Assembly (NCBI GenBank): GCA_027924645.1
Contig: BSBN01000254.1
Coordinates: forward strand, 10,372,001 to 10,436,000
From: Cunninghamia lanceolata
Lineage: Eukaryota > Streptophyta > Pinopsida > Cupressales > Cupressaceae
Direction of reading: 5' to 3'
Length of the DNA: 64,000 bases
In this document: positions 47,437 through 59,997 of the stretch, piece after piece
Layout of the letters: the number at the start of each line of letters is the position of its first letter
Numbering within the stretch: position 1 is the stretch's first letter
The notes under the pieces: model-generated
Told to the model about the DNA's origin: nothing
The model's input: the letters and a program-made list of their open reading frames with translations, nothing else
Database searches by the model: none
Translations under genes and position numbers: made by a program

Positions 47437-47757
47437 ATGGAGAAAGAGAAGCATGATCTATGCTCAACAGAGGAAAAGAAGACCAGAAAGAGAAAGCAGT
47501 GTCTCATCCCAGATGCATACCGTTGCCAACGATCAGATCGGAAAAACCATTGGCAATGTAAAAATGCACGCGTTAACCACATTTATTGCCAGCATCACAA
47601 TGATTTGGCAACTAGAAATTATTTGGCAAGAAGGGAGAGGAGGAAGCAACATCCTATAAAGCCCTGTGAAAAACAGCCTAAAGAGGACAAAAAATCCATT
47701 CCAATGCAACACAAGTGGATACAAGTCAGCCTGTTGGAACCAGCAAAAGAGCGATGA
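47437..47757 (+). CDS. WRC-like zinc-finger protein fragment
   Basis: A 106-codon ORF behind the duplicated TATA promoter, unlike all the transposon ORFs around it. It has a basic KTRKRK stretch (residues 15-20), then RCQRSDRKNHWQC (29-41), YCQHH (50-54) and a basic tail RNYLARRERRK. The spacing is Cys30-x10-Cys41-x9-Cys51-x2-His54. The WRC domain of plant growth-regulating factors and JMJ25-type demethylases has C-x9-C-x10-C-x2-H, so the order fits with a one-residue offset in each gap. WRC domains bind DNA or mediate nuclear targeting. The ORF probably continues in another frame downstream, so a frameshift is likely near 47,700. It could be a young duplicate or a pseudogene. Confidence 0.5.
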   Translation: MEKEKHDLCSTEEKKTRKRKQCLIPDAYRCQRSDRKNHWQCKNARVNHIYCQHHNDLATRNYLARRERRKQHPIKPCEKQPKEDKKSIPMQHKWIQVSLLEPAKER

Positions 47758-47900
47758 ACAATAATGATGGAAGGTTGGAATCGGATCTCAAAGAGCTTCT
47801 GCCTGCAATAATGATGGAAGCTTGGAATCGAGAGCTTATTCCTGTTCAGAGACATAGTCTTCGTTGTCTTTTGCCTGAAGGTCACAGAGACGATTCGGAT
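47715..47900 (+). pseudogene. Frame-shifted continuation of the WRC-like gene, ending at a splice donor
   Basis: In a different frame from the WRC ORF, 62 codons with protein-like composition run from DTSQPVGTSKRAM through DLKELLPAIMMEAWNRELIP to EGHRDDSD, and stop at a good donor (GAT|GTAAGG, 47,901). This suggests exon 1 originally ran from 47,437 to 47,900 and has since gained a one-base indel around 47,700. No family recognised for this half. Confidence 0.4.
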
Positions 47901-48592
47901 GTAAGGTCTATTTGTGGTTCAAGTTTTATTCTCATCACAGCCGTTAGTTGTTGTGGCCATAGTTCACAATAATCAATATGAAAATCCAGACTTATCTGAA
48001 TACATTATGACAATATTATAACTGAATCTACAAACTGGCATGATTGCCCCTGAATTGCATGGTGCAATTTGTTTTGATTTTGTAAATGGCTACTTGTTTT
48101 CAGAGAAGCATAGCATTGTATGTTTGTTTGAATCTGTAAAAGTGCTTAACAAACTCCAGTTGCATGTGGTAAATCTTAATCAGCCGACACTTGTAAAACA
48201 GTCGGCTGGTCGAAATGTAATCGACTCAGACGTTGTTGACGATTTCTTTGAAACTCGGGATATTCATTGTAATGTGGTTTCGTTCTACGCAAGATTTTGT
48301 TGTTTTTCTTGGGAAACAACTACAATAGTAATGGTTACTTTTGCATTCTGGCCCATCAGCAGTGCGGCATGCAGTTTTTTTGTATTCATACAAATATTGG
48401 AGGCCATATGATGTAAATCAATAACGATGACTTTCTATTCCAAAATAATTAAATTCTGTTGAAAAACTTGTGAAATTGTGCCAATGGTGTGGACTTTTAA
48501 GGATCACTTTAACTGATTGGACTCATCGCCAAGTATGCCCCGAAGAATTGAGCACAGCATTGGCCAAATACACAAAGTCTAGCGAATATTAG
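47901..48592 (+). other. Possible intron and terminal coding remnant
   Basis: After the donor the sequence is T-rich with a chance-looking 123-codon ORF (48,040-48,411). A short stretch at 48,461-48,592 reads EKLVKLCQWCGLLRITLTDW and THRQVCPEEL, with a C-x2-C-x15-C pattern, to a TAG. It could be a last exon, but no splice acceptor is visible between the upstream in-frame stop (48,446) and its start. Treat as a remnant. Confidence 0.3.
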
Positions 48593-49645
48593 AGACCTTA
48601 AAAGCAAAAAAATAGTATTATTATTGGTTTAAAAAGTATCGGTTCTCTAAATTCGATATTTAGTTTTATTTTTAAAATAATTAGTTATAAGGTTAAGTGT
48701 GATTTTAACCATTTGTAATGATGAAATTTGTATATTTATGAAAAATCTTATTAAATTTTGAGTTTATTTTGAGAAAATGTCTTAATAAAATTACATATTA
48801 AAAATGGTGTAATCTTGTTTCAAGTTAAGTTTATTTTTCTATTCTTTACCTATTCCTATTTATACATATTCCTATACATCAAATAGTATGTTATCAATTT
48901 CTATATACTTTTCCATACAATCTACGCTCATTGTGCCCTATTTAAAGATGTTATTGGCATTCATTTAACATCCTCATACCCCCAAGCATTATTTAGATCT
49001 CATTTGGGTTTCAAATATCATTCTCATTTAAGGTAGGAGTGTGTCATTCACACTTGAATTATAGCACCTAAAAAGCATCCAACTTTGCATCACATCATCC
49101 TTAGATATCTACATGATTTTCTTGTTACCTATCATCATTAGCATAACTATACAACTAGTCTATCCATGGGGGTTAACCTAGGACAACATGTTCCCTAGTG
49201 ATCTAACAAGATCCTAAAGTTATTCTTAAATGTAGCTTATCCTAATTGAAAAATAGAGATCGGTGAATTAGGGATTAGAGCTTGATAAGTTTAGACATCA
49301 AATTCATAGACCATAGAGTATAACTATGCTTATAGAAGTGATTTGGGATTGCTAATTGGATCTAGGAAAAGTTATAGCCTACACGGAATCTAAAGTGAAG
49401 AACACAGAGATCTATCATTTCTAGCCTCAATATAATTGATCTTCAATAGCACATAATATGTATTCTTCTTGATCAAGCCTAGAGCTACATAAACCATCCA
49501 TCACAATTAATTTCCTTTCTTGAAATTTAATTCTAAATTACACACTCCCAAAATGATCTTTTTAATTAATCTATTCTAATTTATGCTAAGTTGTATGCAT
49601 TTCATTTGATTAGCCTAGATTAAGTTTAAGGAAGGGTTATTCCTC
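48593..49645. other. Spacer without recognised genes
   Basis: AT-rich, no ORF with recognisable motifs. It ends abruptly at the left edge of the 1.3-kb segmental duplicate. Confidence 0.4.
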
Positions 49646-50951
49646 TTAGGTCTCGTAGCTAGGACTAATTTCTATCATCTAAGCTATGCTTAAGTGTATA
49701 TATTCATTTTACATACATTATAGGCTTAATCCTAGTTAGGCATCCCTTTATACAACCTTGACACATGCCTCATTAAGGTGTCAAGGTTGTTGGGCGATTT
49801 AGGAGAGGTGTCACTAAGTTGCCTACGAACTAGCCACCTTGCGCTAGTTTTTAGGGAGACAACTTGCAACCACTCATGGTTGAGGAGTCCTTCCTAAACA
49901 CATGACTTCCTCTTGCATGCCTATATGTACTTGTCTACTTGGTTTATTCATTGTTCAACTTCATCTATTTTTTGTGTTGTGTTATGTTGTGTCTATTTGC
50001 AAGATTGTTTTTTGTCTTCTTGATCCTTCTTGATTTTTATAATATTCTTTAAGAATACCCTCAAAAAAATCTATTTAGTGACATTGCCTTTGTGCTTTTT
50101 GTCAAATTTAATGGACCTACTCAATAACATAGGTCTGGTGAAGATGACCATGAAGGCAATGGTTTAGGAATTGTTTATCTCAAGGGATAAGATTCATTTA
50201 GCTTTAAATACTTATGACAATGATGCATGACCACGGGATAAGGCTGAAATATTCCCTTTACATGTGTTAGAGTGCTTGGCTGTAGCTAACTGCATTCTTT
50301 AGGAGGCAAGGATGGTAGTTGTTACAAGCTCGTTGGAATTCCTTGGTAGGGCCCTTATTATAAATAATGGTTTATGTGCCTATTTATTAAGAAGGGAAAG
50401 GTAGGTTGTATATGTTGTATCTTTTCTTCTGCAAGTGGTAGTTTTCAAGCGACACATCAATGGTGGCCATTAAAAACTTTGTTTTGAGTTTTTAAAAAAA
50501 TTGCATCTTTTAAATTTTGTTTTTTATGCAGACAACTTTATCTAAGGTTCATGTTAGGGTGCCTTGGCTTAAGGCCATCTAAAAAATTTTGTTGTAAACT
50601 CTTTTGTTTATTATAATATTATAATATGGGTTATCGATGTAAATTGTAATTATTATCACCTTTTAAATTTTTAATTTATTTGTATTATTTTTTATTAATT
50701 ATTACCATTAGATAGTTCTAGAAATATCATAATTCAAAATATATGTAAAAATATTGTTAATCTAAATCATTCACTCGAAATTTATCTCAATTTTGGAGAC
50801 TTTATGTACAAGATTGGGTGTGCTAAGACTTTGGTCCATATTTGAACATAAGTCAAGATCTGTGATCATCTCATAGTTGAAATTTATTATAATATTCTTA
50901 GTACATCGATGTAAATTTTAACTATAGTCTTCCTTTTAATTTTTTTTATTA
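49646..50951 (+). repeat. Segmental duplicate, copy 2 (pairs with 32,543-33,850)
   Basis: Direct repeat of the copia 3' end, its LTR, the ATATT repeat and about 900 bp of flank. It contains only a few substitutions and small indels by eye. Its right end (50,951) is the exact point where the inverted block C begins. Confidence 0.85.
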
Positions 50952-53900
50952 GACTACTATGGGCCCATTACTGAAGCTGCAGACTATGACCCCCCTACTC
51001 TCTGAAAAGTGCCTGCCACTGACTGGCTTCTAAAGTTGGGTACCCTCTGATTCGTCGGCATAGCCCCATGGTATAGACCCCTATAGTACTGAGTCTGGTC
51101 CTACGCCCTAGAAAGCTCTACCTGAACCTGTGCAAGCTACGCCTGTCCCTGCTGCACCTATGTAACCAAAAATGCAGTAGCCCCATCTGTACCTAAAGTG
51201 GCTAGAGCCGCATCTCTCTCCAATCTCAAAGCTCGCACCCTCAATAATGTTGCATCACACTCTGTAGTGAGCCTAGATAAAACTCGTGCATCTAACTCTC
51301 TTCGAGACTCTGTCGCTTGGAGATGTGCCTCGAGCTGCCTCACCTGTCCATGTAGCATAATAATAGCTTGCTGCTGTAAATCAGGCTAGGCAAGAGCTTG
51401 AGGAACATGAACCTGTGGAACCTGCTGCTGAGGTACCTACTGCTAACCTACCTGATGTACAACCTGTGGCTGCACTACCTACTGCTACTGGGAAGTTCCC
51501 TCCCCAACTCTCGTCCTCTATCTTTGCCTCCCTCTACCTCCATCCCCTCCTCCTCCTCCTCTGTCACCTCCATCTCCACCATCATCTCCATCTCCCCGTC
51601 TTCCTCTCCCCCTCCTCCATCTCCTCCTCCTACTTGCCCCATCCTCATCATCTAAGTCCTCCTCATCTAGCCGAGCAACCAACTCTCCTAGTCCTGAGTA
51701 TCTTGAAAATGGGTACACAGCCAACCACTCCTAATAATTAGGAATCATACCTACGTCTATCACCTCCCTCCTCATCGACCATGCCACATAAGGAGTCTAT
51801 TGAAACTCTGCTTTGGCCTCCTCATAAGAAGCAACTAGGCCCCATCTGAACCGCTCTACATGTGTGCGCGCAAACCGAGCCTACCCCTGTAGCATGCCTT
51901 GTATACTGCCAAACTATTTTTTGTTGAACCCTGCTAACAATCTGTCTCTCTAGTATGAACCGAGTCTTGCTAATGAGCTAATGAGTCTGAAAGCAGTAGG
52001 CTAGATCGTCATCCTTATCATCCCAAGGCTCACACTCTAAGTAGGGACACTAGACAACTCTATCTACATTGTCTAGCGCATGTCTCTAGTACTCAAGCTT
52101 TCCCAGCTTGTGCTGGGAAATAATGCCTGCATATCCATAGTTGTACGGCTCACCCCTCTACCTAGAAAACACGCATATTGGCCGAGTGATTGTAATATGA
52201 TCCCATAGCCAAAACTGAAGTAGTGAAACACCTGCCGACAAACCGGTAGCCTATGGTATACCACCTGATGCATATCATGGTATAGGTGATCTAAAACATA
52301 GACACCCCATGCAAAATGGGTGCCCTCTGTGATCATCCGCTCCATGACCTGACCCCAACCAATCAGAAATCCACATGACCTCCTATTGAGGCAGACAATA
52401 CCCCCGATCAACCCAGCCACTATCCCTGGGAAGTAGTCATAGTAGTCATGAATATCCTGCCAAGAGATAACCTGTCCTTCTAGCTCAGCATCATCGAAAA
52501 CTTGCCTACACTCCACCAATCCTGCATCCCGCTGAGGATCATACTCTATTAGCTCACCCTGTATCGGCAAGTGCATAATCCTATAGACATCCTCCAAGGT
52601 AATCGCCATCTCACCAGTAGGCAAGTGGAAGGTCCCATCCTCATTGTGGAATCAGGCATGAAGCACACATAGTCTAGACCCATAGCGCTGAGAGCCTCTT
52701 GATCTAACTCTGTAAGCATGTACCGCTTGTCCTCCTGCAATCAAGCGACGCAATGTGTCAACCAAAACTACATATCTACTCAACACTATCTAAAGCATCA
52801 TATCACTTACTTAACATTTTAAATTGATCAAAATAGCATACAACATCTCTTGACTAGATTCCTATAATCTTAGAGATCGCTTATCGATTGATGCATCGAG
52901 AAAGATGCCAATCAAGTCAATTTTGTTAAGTAAACTGAATATCTAAAACATATGCGCTAAACTAGAAGGTACAGGTGCCATTTCATAATAAATGCACCAC
53001 TTTTGGCAAATGTACCACCAAATTGAGTATAAGCGTAGTTCCGTATCAAAAGTGCAACTTCTTAGTGAATGCGCTGCAACATGTCATCCATGCACAGCTT
53101 CTATGTATGCACCGTTTCCCATATTGAATGCGCAAAAACCTATTGTATGCATCAATCCATATCATGCATGCGTATAACTTGTATATGTGCCATTTCATAC
53201 TATAAATGCACTGAATCATATCATATCCATCGTTTTGGAGTGCATATGCGCTGAAACACAAATCGACACATCTATCTTACCTAAACTTTCCCTAGCATTT
53301 ATTGCACTAATAAATGACCGTAGGTGAGTTTTTTCAAACTACATACTGGTGGTCCTACTACAGTTGGGTAATCGAACCATTGGACTCGTTCAAAGTGGTG
53401 CTCCCCACATGGAATATCCATCTCTATGCCAACTACTCTATGCTCCTGTGCTCTCCTAAGCTTTTCAGGACCTATCAACAAAAGCCAAGTGTGCAAATGA
53501 CTAGGATTGTGGACCCAACTCCTATATATAGTAAGTGTACTCTAATTGGTTGTGTGGCGACTGTGACTACTTCCCAAGCCCGTTTCTTGCCGTTTCTCTG
53601 AACCATAACAAATTTTTCTTAATCCTAACCTATTTTTCACCTTCTTCTTCGTGAGATTTTCGTCTCTCATCCTTCTACCTTCTTCCCATCCAATCTCCTA
53701 AGGGAGCATCCTACCATCATTAAACTTGTACCAAGGGCACACTAGGGCATGTATCATTATCAGAAAAATCTATTCTTTGAAACAATGTTGTAAATTGCAT
53801 TGCATTAAAGAGGGCCAAAATGTATACACCTAAAAATGACATGACTCTGTCTAAATAAATATTCTTAATATTTATTTTATTCTAATTTCTCTATCAATAA

Positions 53901-54913
53901 ATAAATAAATTTATTTGTTTATTCAATTCATATTCCTCTAAATTAATTAAATATCAAAATATTTAATTACCTCTTGTAAAGCCAAAATTAAATAAAATCC
54001 TTTATTTAATTAAATTCTTCCAAACAATTAAATAATTCTTAATTATTTAATTAAGTCAATTCTTCTTCCAAATTTAAATAAATCAATTGAATTTATTTAA
54101 AATCCTCTCAATCTCTAAAAATAAAATACAATCAAATATTTTATTTATTTTTCCAAATCATGCACAAACAATTAAATAAATCTATTTATTTAATATTCTT
54201 TCTTATCTTCTCAAATATCTTCCAAATCTTCTAAAAATAAGTCTTTTTCTTCATGCACACAAAATTAAATAATTTATTATTTAATTTCTCTCAAATCATG
54301 CAAAATAAAATCACAAGTTGAGTTAACTGACTCAATCAACCTTGTTTTTATCAACAACTCTTAAATTAGAAAAAAGCATTCTAATTTATGAAATCAAATC
54401 TTATCTTTATAAAAGAAAGTAGTTAACTCAAACAAAACAGCTTTTGTGTGACACTTGTCTTCTTTCTATTCACGCACATTCTCTCAAGGTATCTATACCA
54501 TTGATCTTCTCATTCTTTCTATACCCAATTCCTCCATTTCATTCATCCAAGCTTTTAGTAATGTTACTCTGTAGGAATTACAGCGCACCTTTGGCACCCA
54601 AGTCATTCCATTTGCTTGTGATAACCCTTTTACCATATCATTACCATTGTTGTGAAGCTCATCTTCATTGCAATAGACTATCATAGCCATTCCCATTTGA
54701 CATCTTGGAATAGCAAGGAAGTGCACCTTCTGAGGGCCATATTCATAGATAAGATCATTTGTGATAGGCAATCAATGGAAGCCATGAAGTGAAGAGGTTT
54801 GCAAAGGTTTGAAGTTCTTTGTTTGATTGATTTCTTTGTTTCTTATTTCATTGAGTTATTGGGTATTGTTGATTTTATATTGATTATTCATTTACACCAA
54901 TTTTCGCATAACA
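50952..54913 (+). mobile_element. Tat-type Ty3/gypsy element, block C, truncated and inverted
   Basis: Inverted copy of the 3' third of the Tat element: antisense PMD gene (minus strand here), TATA box at 53,522-53,531, polypurine tract AAAGAGGGCCAAAA (53,807-53,820) and 3' LTR (53,821-54,913, 1,093 bp). It is broken at 50,952 inside the end of the PMD gene. The palindrome array lies at about 53,853-54,286. Confidence 0.75.
51000..52734 (-). pseudogene. Antisense PMD protein, block C
   Basis: Minus-strand copy with the best-kept PMD core: 52,624-52,073 (183 codons) reads LPTGEMAITLEDVYRIMHLP, GELIEYDPQRDAGLVECR, VISWQDIHDYYDYFPGIVAG and RRSCGFLIGWGQVMERMI. Two deletions disable the start: about 50 bp including the ATG used in A, and about 40 bp between FMP and the LPTGEM segment, which shifts the frame. 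The acidic/Arg-Gly linker is at 51,724-51,518 (LDEEDLDDEDGASRRRRW) and the coiled coil at 51,358-51,158 (HGQVRQLEAHLQATESRREL). The predicted leader intron is 52,735-53,280, again 546 bp. Confidence 0.8.
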
Positions 54914-54914
54914 G

Positions 54915-55215
54915 TTGGTTGCAACAAGTGGTAAGAAACTCAATAAAATAGATCAAGATGAGTGGGATAAGATGGATAAGAAAGCATGGGGGACAATCTG
55001 GCTTTCTCTTTTTGACTTTATTTTGCTAAATGTTTCAAAAAAGAAAAATACATATGATCTATGGAAATGGTTGGGTGAGATCTACCAAGCTAAGAGTATG
55101 GTAAATACATTATATTTGAAAATAAATTTTTTTCTCTAAAAATGAAGGAAGGCAATTCAGTTATTTTTGATAAAAGGGGTAAAACAGGTTTTGAAGGGGC
55201 TCTGAAACCCTACAA
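54915..55215 (+). pseudogene. Ty1/copia gag fragment, block C
   Basis: Inverted copy of the 9,073-9,378 fragment: DEWDKMDKKAWGTIWLSL and NTYDLWKWLGEIYQAKSM, starting right after the Tat LTR end at 54,913. A one-base shift near 55,130 breaks it. Confidence 0.8.
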
Positions 55216-57206
55216 CTAGATGCTACCCCAAAGATATAACAAAGTAGGATAGCAGCCAAAAGACAAAAAACACCTGAAGCAACACAACATGCCTAGATAT
55301 TCAACCTATTATAGATACTACCAACAAACAGATAGTGGCACACCATATAGCCAGCCTTCAAGATCCCATCAGCAAGGTCACATGCTTTTAAGATTTTCAG
55401 TAGCAGCCAATTCCTATTTATAAAATTCTTCATGAAGTTTGGTGAAACCCAAAAGTTTGTCCTTCTCCTCTTGGATAGATTTCTTTTTGCTTCCACGAGT
55501 ACTGGAGCTGAGTCCCCCAATTCATTACTTTTAAGCCTCTTTACCTTTGTTCCTTGTTTTCTGCAACTTACCCTGAGCGTCCCTCTCTTCCCCCATCCCT
55601 GCCATGTGTTCGTCCTTCACCTCCTTCAGATTTTCTATGAGGATTCTTATTCTTTCCACGATATTCTATATGGTGCATTTTTTGATTTCCAGCATACTTT
55701 CTAGATTTTCCTTAATATCTTTAACTTCAGTTTCCACATTGTTTAGGCAAGTGTCATGTTCTTGGCTATGAGACACTAGGTCCTTTTCCAGTTCTTTAAC
55801 CTTTGGGATGGCTTCACAGGACATTTGAATTTCCTCATCCAACCTATCATCAATTTCTACACCCCTCAACATCCTTTGCTAAATAGTAGTGAGCCGAATG
55901 TTAATCCTGTTTATCTCTATGAAAAACCACTTAATTAACATGTGTTGGCTATCAACAACTTCCCTCACCATCCCCAAAGCTTCATATAGCTCCTCCCTAT
56001 TCATAAAAGAATATAGAAGGAAAGAAACATTCTCAGGGAGATTACTGCTAGGGTTTGGGATTTGAGGAAATGGAATACCAGTCCCAGGATCTTCAGTCAC
56101 CGTGCCCTTGACTTGTTCCTCTTTAGGATTCTTATCCATCCCAATTTTAAAATGCAACTTTTTACCTTTCTTACCTTTCTCACTAGTGTTTTTCTCCACA
56201 AAGACCTCAATTTCCTCTAGGTTCTACCTACCTTTCTTCATCTTTTATTTCTTCTATTTACCAACCTTCTCCTCCATATACCCTTAATCTCCTACATCCC
56301 TAAAGGTGGAGCCTGTGGACTAGGAATCCTCCTCTTTTCTACTCTATTTTGTTGGGATTCTCTTTTCACTAGTCCTTTTTCTCTTTTTGGGCATTTCCCC
56401 CTCCTCTGGCTTAGAGGATTGTGGAATGGAGAGAACCTCTATAGAAACCTCTTTGCTGACCCAGTTTGGGTCCTCTTCTTCTTCCCTGGGTTCACCATCT
56501 GTGGAAATAGAGTAGTCCATGATGGGCTTTTTTCCCTTTTTCACAGAACTCCCCTTTATCTCCTCACTAAGTGGTACTTAAGTTTTTATGTCCTCCATGA
56601 TGAGCAGAACTAAGCCTTCATGCAAAATAGGTAACCTAGGGTTTCTCTTTTTTTCTTTTATGGAAAATTCCATGGAGGATAAAAGGTAAAATGGAAAAGA
56701 AATTACCATTTTATGTCTGAACTGATTCAAGAACATGAAATGATAACTTTAATGGTAGTAAAACTACCTTTAATGGTAATGTAGTGCATGATAACCTCTA
56801 CCACTTCTCCCTAGATAGGATTGATGGACTTCCTATTGTATCCTCCTGAGTTGAACTTCACAAGTAGGTTCCTCTCATTACCTTTGAAAAAGGATTTCAA
56901 CACTTCCTCTCTTGCTTTATGATGCTTGAAAACTTTTCTCCCATCCAATGGCAGGCCAGTAATATCAGCTATGAGGTCTTCTGTTATCTAAGTCTCAGTC
57001 CCATAGACGTTAACTTTTTTGCCACGCAACCCTTTTGCAAATAAATTCATAGTAATTGGGTTTGATCCATGCAATTTATCCATAAGGGGGACAAGCCTCC
57101 CATCCAACATGATTTTGTGTACCCCATCGTAGGAGCAAGGCTCCATCCTATTCCTATCTCCTCCCATTTTAGTTTCTCTACTATTGTCTCTTTCAGAATA
57201 CTCCAA
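55120..57206 (-). pseudogene. ORF-X, block C
   Basis: The fullest ORF-X copy with block A. It holds LVPLMDKLHGSNPI (57,206-56,988 ORF), a DLIADITGLPL motif near 56,950-56,980, the hydrophobic patch, the charged middle (56,544-56,344; EEEEDPNW, Lys-rich end), GTGIPFPQI and the coiled coil (55,872-55,666), and the C-terminal piece ending NRLNI (55,293). The three TAG codons of copy A are at the same places. Past the last one a hydrophobic segment AAILLCYIFGVAS follows in frame (to about 55,220). Confidence 0.6.
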
Positions 57207-57421
57207 CTTCTACAAAAGAAATGGTGCTTTTCGTTTTTTAATCAGAAGGGTCTTCAACCTACCCAAAAAGTGTGTGAACTATTGTAGAGTTATCATCAGG
57301 TTAAATCTCAAAAATAATATTGAAGTTGTCATAATGTCCTTCATTAGTCACAATGGATTTCACCTCACTTGGCATGTCTGATGGCTTTTCCAATTGTTTG
57401 ATATCATGGGAAATCACTCCC

Positions 57422-59997
57422 TCATTGGCTGTTAGATTTTTTGAAAGAATTTAACATTTGAATGGTCCAACTTGGGACTTGGATTTCCTTTAGACAATTT
57501 ATGATATTGAGTGAGTCCCCTTCGATCCAAACCTTCTTATAAACTTTCTCGTAGGCTAGCTTGAAGCTATGGTAGTCTGCCATAGCTTTAGTGTAGTGAT
57601 TTGACTGGATGCCTAATAGGAGCACCACAACCAAAATAAACCTACCTTTATCATCTCTTAACACTCCTCCACTACCAGCTAACCTGGGATTCCCTTTTGC
57701 TACCTTGTTTAAGTTGACCTATACCCAACCCAAAGGTGGGGTCTTCCATTTGACCTAATCTCTAGCCTTCTTAATCTTCTTAAATGAGATAGAGATATCA
57801 ACCATTAAGCCCCAATAAGTCATAATTTGAAGTGTGATCCTTTGACCCATTCCAGTTTTTGTCCACCATACCTTCAGTGAAGTTTTCCTTTATAGCTCTC
57901 ATAATTTTCACCATCACACCATCAACAGACATTGTTGACTCACCGGAATATTCTATTATTTCTTTCTTTCCAAACTCCCCATGCCACATGGGGGAGGGTG
58001 AGGGCCCAAAGGAATCTAAGTGCAAAAATTTAGGGAAGGAGCTTGCCACTGGGCAACCAAGTCCTGTAAGGAGTTTGGAAAAACCCATTCCAAGTTCCAA
58101 AGAGAGAGAATCTTTCCCCATATGTCTCTCAAGAAGTCGTATCTGATCAACAGTTGGACCACTGACTCCAATTAATTCAAACATAAAGCACACCTATTAG
58201 GAATGGCAAAACTACATTTACACAAATTCTCAATGGTTAAAATTTTGTTTTGAGCTATAAGCTAGAAAAAGATATTAATTTTTGGAATGAGATCCAGAAT
58301 CCAAAGGTTGGCCCAGAAAGGTATGGTGGTTTCAGTATGAAGTGGCATCTCAAAACTCGACGCCACTCACAAGTTGCCTAAAGAGGAAGAGTTCCAAACT
58401 AGCTCATCCTCCACCTGCAAATAGGGCAGGTGGGAATGGGAGAGGAAAACCTGAAGGTCATTAGGAGGGATTGATCTCAAGGAGAATTTTCCACCTATCA
58501 TGCTCCATAATCCACCACCTACTAACCCACATTTTTGATGCATAGCTCCCTAATCAGTCTGGCCTACTCTAAATTAGGTAACTTTGTGTGCCCATACCAA
58601 AGGTCCTCCTAGAATTGAATAGAATTACCATTCCCAACCTTCCACTTCATGCCCTCTCTAATTAAGTTTGTGTTGTCAACAATATTTTTCATATGTTAGA
58701 ACCAACCGGAAGCATCTCCTTATCAACTTCTAAAACATCACAAAAGTTATGGAACATAGCGAGGTATTTATGGTTCACTATATCAGTAGATTAATTCCTT
58801 TCTTTGACTAGTCTCTAGGCCATCTTATCCATTAAAGCTTGATTGAACTTTTTGATCTTCCTTATTCTGAGTCCCCCCTATTTCCTTGACCTATAGACGA
58901 GGTCCCAAGACACCAATGATATTTTTTTCTTCTCTCCCATGCGAGTCCATAAGGATTTCCTCTGTATTTGCTAAATCTTCTCCATAAATTTCCCTAGCAT
59001 TTTGAAAAGGCTCATAGCATAAACCAACATATTTTTTAGAGTAGCTTTTATTAATTGAATCTTTCCTACTTGACTTAAAAGAGCCCTCTTCTAGCTAGCT
59101 ATTTTTGTATGGAAACAATCCACCAGTCCCAACCAAAAGGCCTTTGAAACCTTTTTTCATACAGAGGTAAACTGAGGTAAGTGGAGGGAAAAAGTTCTAC
59201 TTTACAATTAAAAATATTGGCAATTTTAACTTGTCTCTGATTGGGATGTTTATAAAGAAAAACATGCTCTTAGGTAAACATATCTTTTTTCCTAAGGCTT
59301 CTTCATATTTAAACATGATTTGTTTGAAAATTCTAGCTTCAGCAATCGAAGCCTCTCCCATGATTATAGTATCATCAACAAACTATTGATGAGAACAAGG
59401 ATGACCAATTGATGAAGGACTGACTCCTTGACAGGTCTCTGAAGAAACAACTTTAGATATGTTGCATCCCAGTACCTCAGACATTATATGAAAAAGGAAG
59501 TGAGAGATTGGATCTCCCTGTCTAATCCTCTAGGGAGAATTGAAAAATCCATAAGGGGTATCATTGTCTAGCACCAAAAACTTGGACGAGGTAATCATCT
59601 GAGAAACCAAATCTAGAAATTTTTTGTTGAAACCAAATTTGAATAAAAGCTTCAATAAGAACTTCTAGTTCACTCTATCATAAGCCTTCATGAGGTATAG
59701 CTTCAGGAAAAACCCTTCTTTCTTGTTCTCCATTAACAAATGAATATTAGATCATGAACCGTGATGACGAAGTCCAAAATCTACCTTCCTGAGACAAAAC
59801 CTCTTTGTTGGGAAGAGATGATCTTCAGAAGAATAACATGGATCCTAGAAGCAAGAACCTTCAAGAAGGTTTTATATAGAGAGTTACACAGGCTAATACG
59901 CCTGAAGTTAGAAAAGGAATTGTCTCTAGGTTTCTTAGGAATAAGAGTGATAAAAGTGTTATTCATCTCCTTGGGTAATCTCTTACTAGCAAAGAAG
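57422..59997 (-). pseudogene. LINE reverse transcriptase, zf-RVT and RNase H, block C
   Basis: Inverted copy of the LINE. NNTFITLIPKK starts at 59,966; the FVDD box is at 59,371-59,382 (minus strand); zf-RVT is near 58,180-58,320; RNase H with WIEGDSLNIINCL lies in 57,664-57,422. A deletion near 57,430 removes the RNase H end. It carries the same TAG after AYDRVN as the other two copies. Confidence 0.85.

Noticed and set aside
48040..48411. 123-codon ORF as a real exon
   Set aside because: No splice acceptor fits, no motif is recognisable, and the composition resembles T-rich intron sequence. Left as part of the possible intron.
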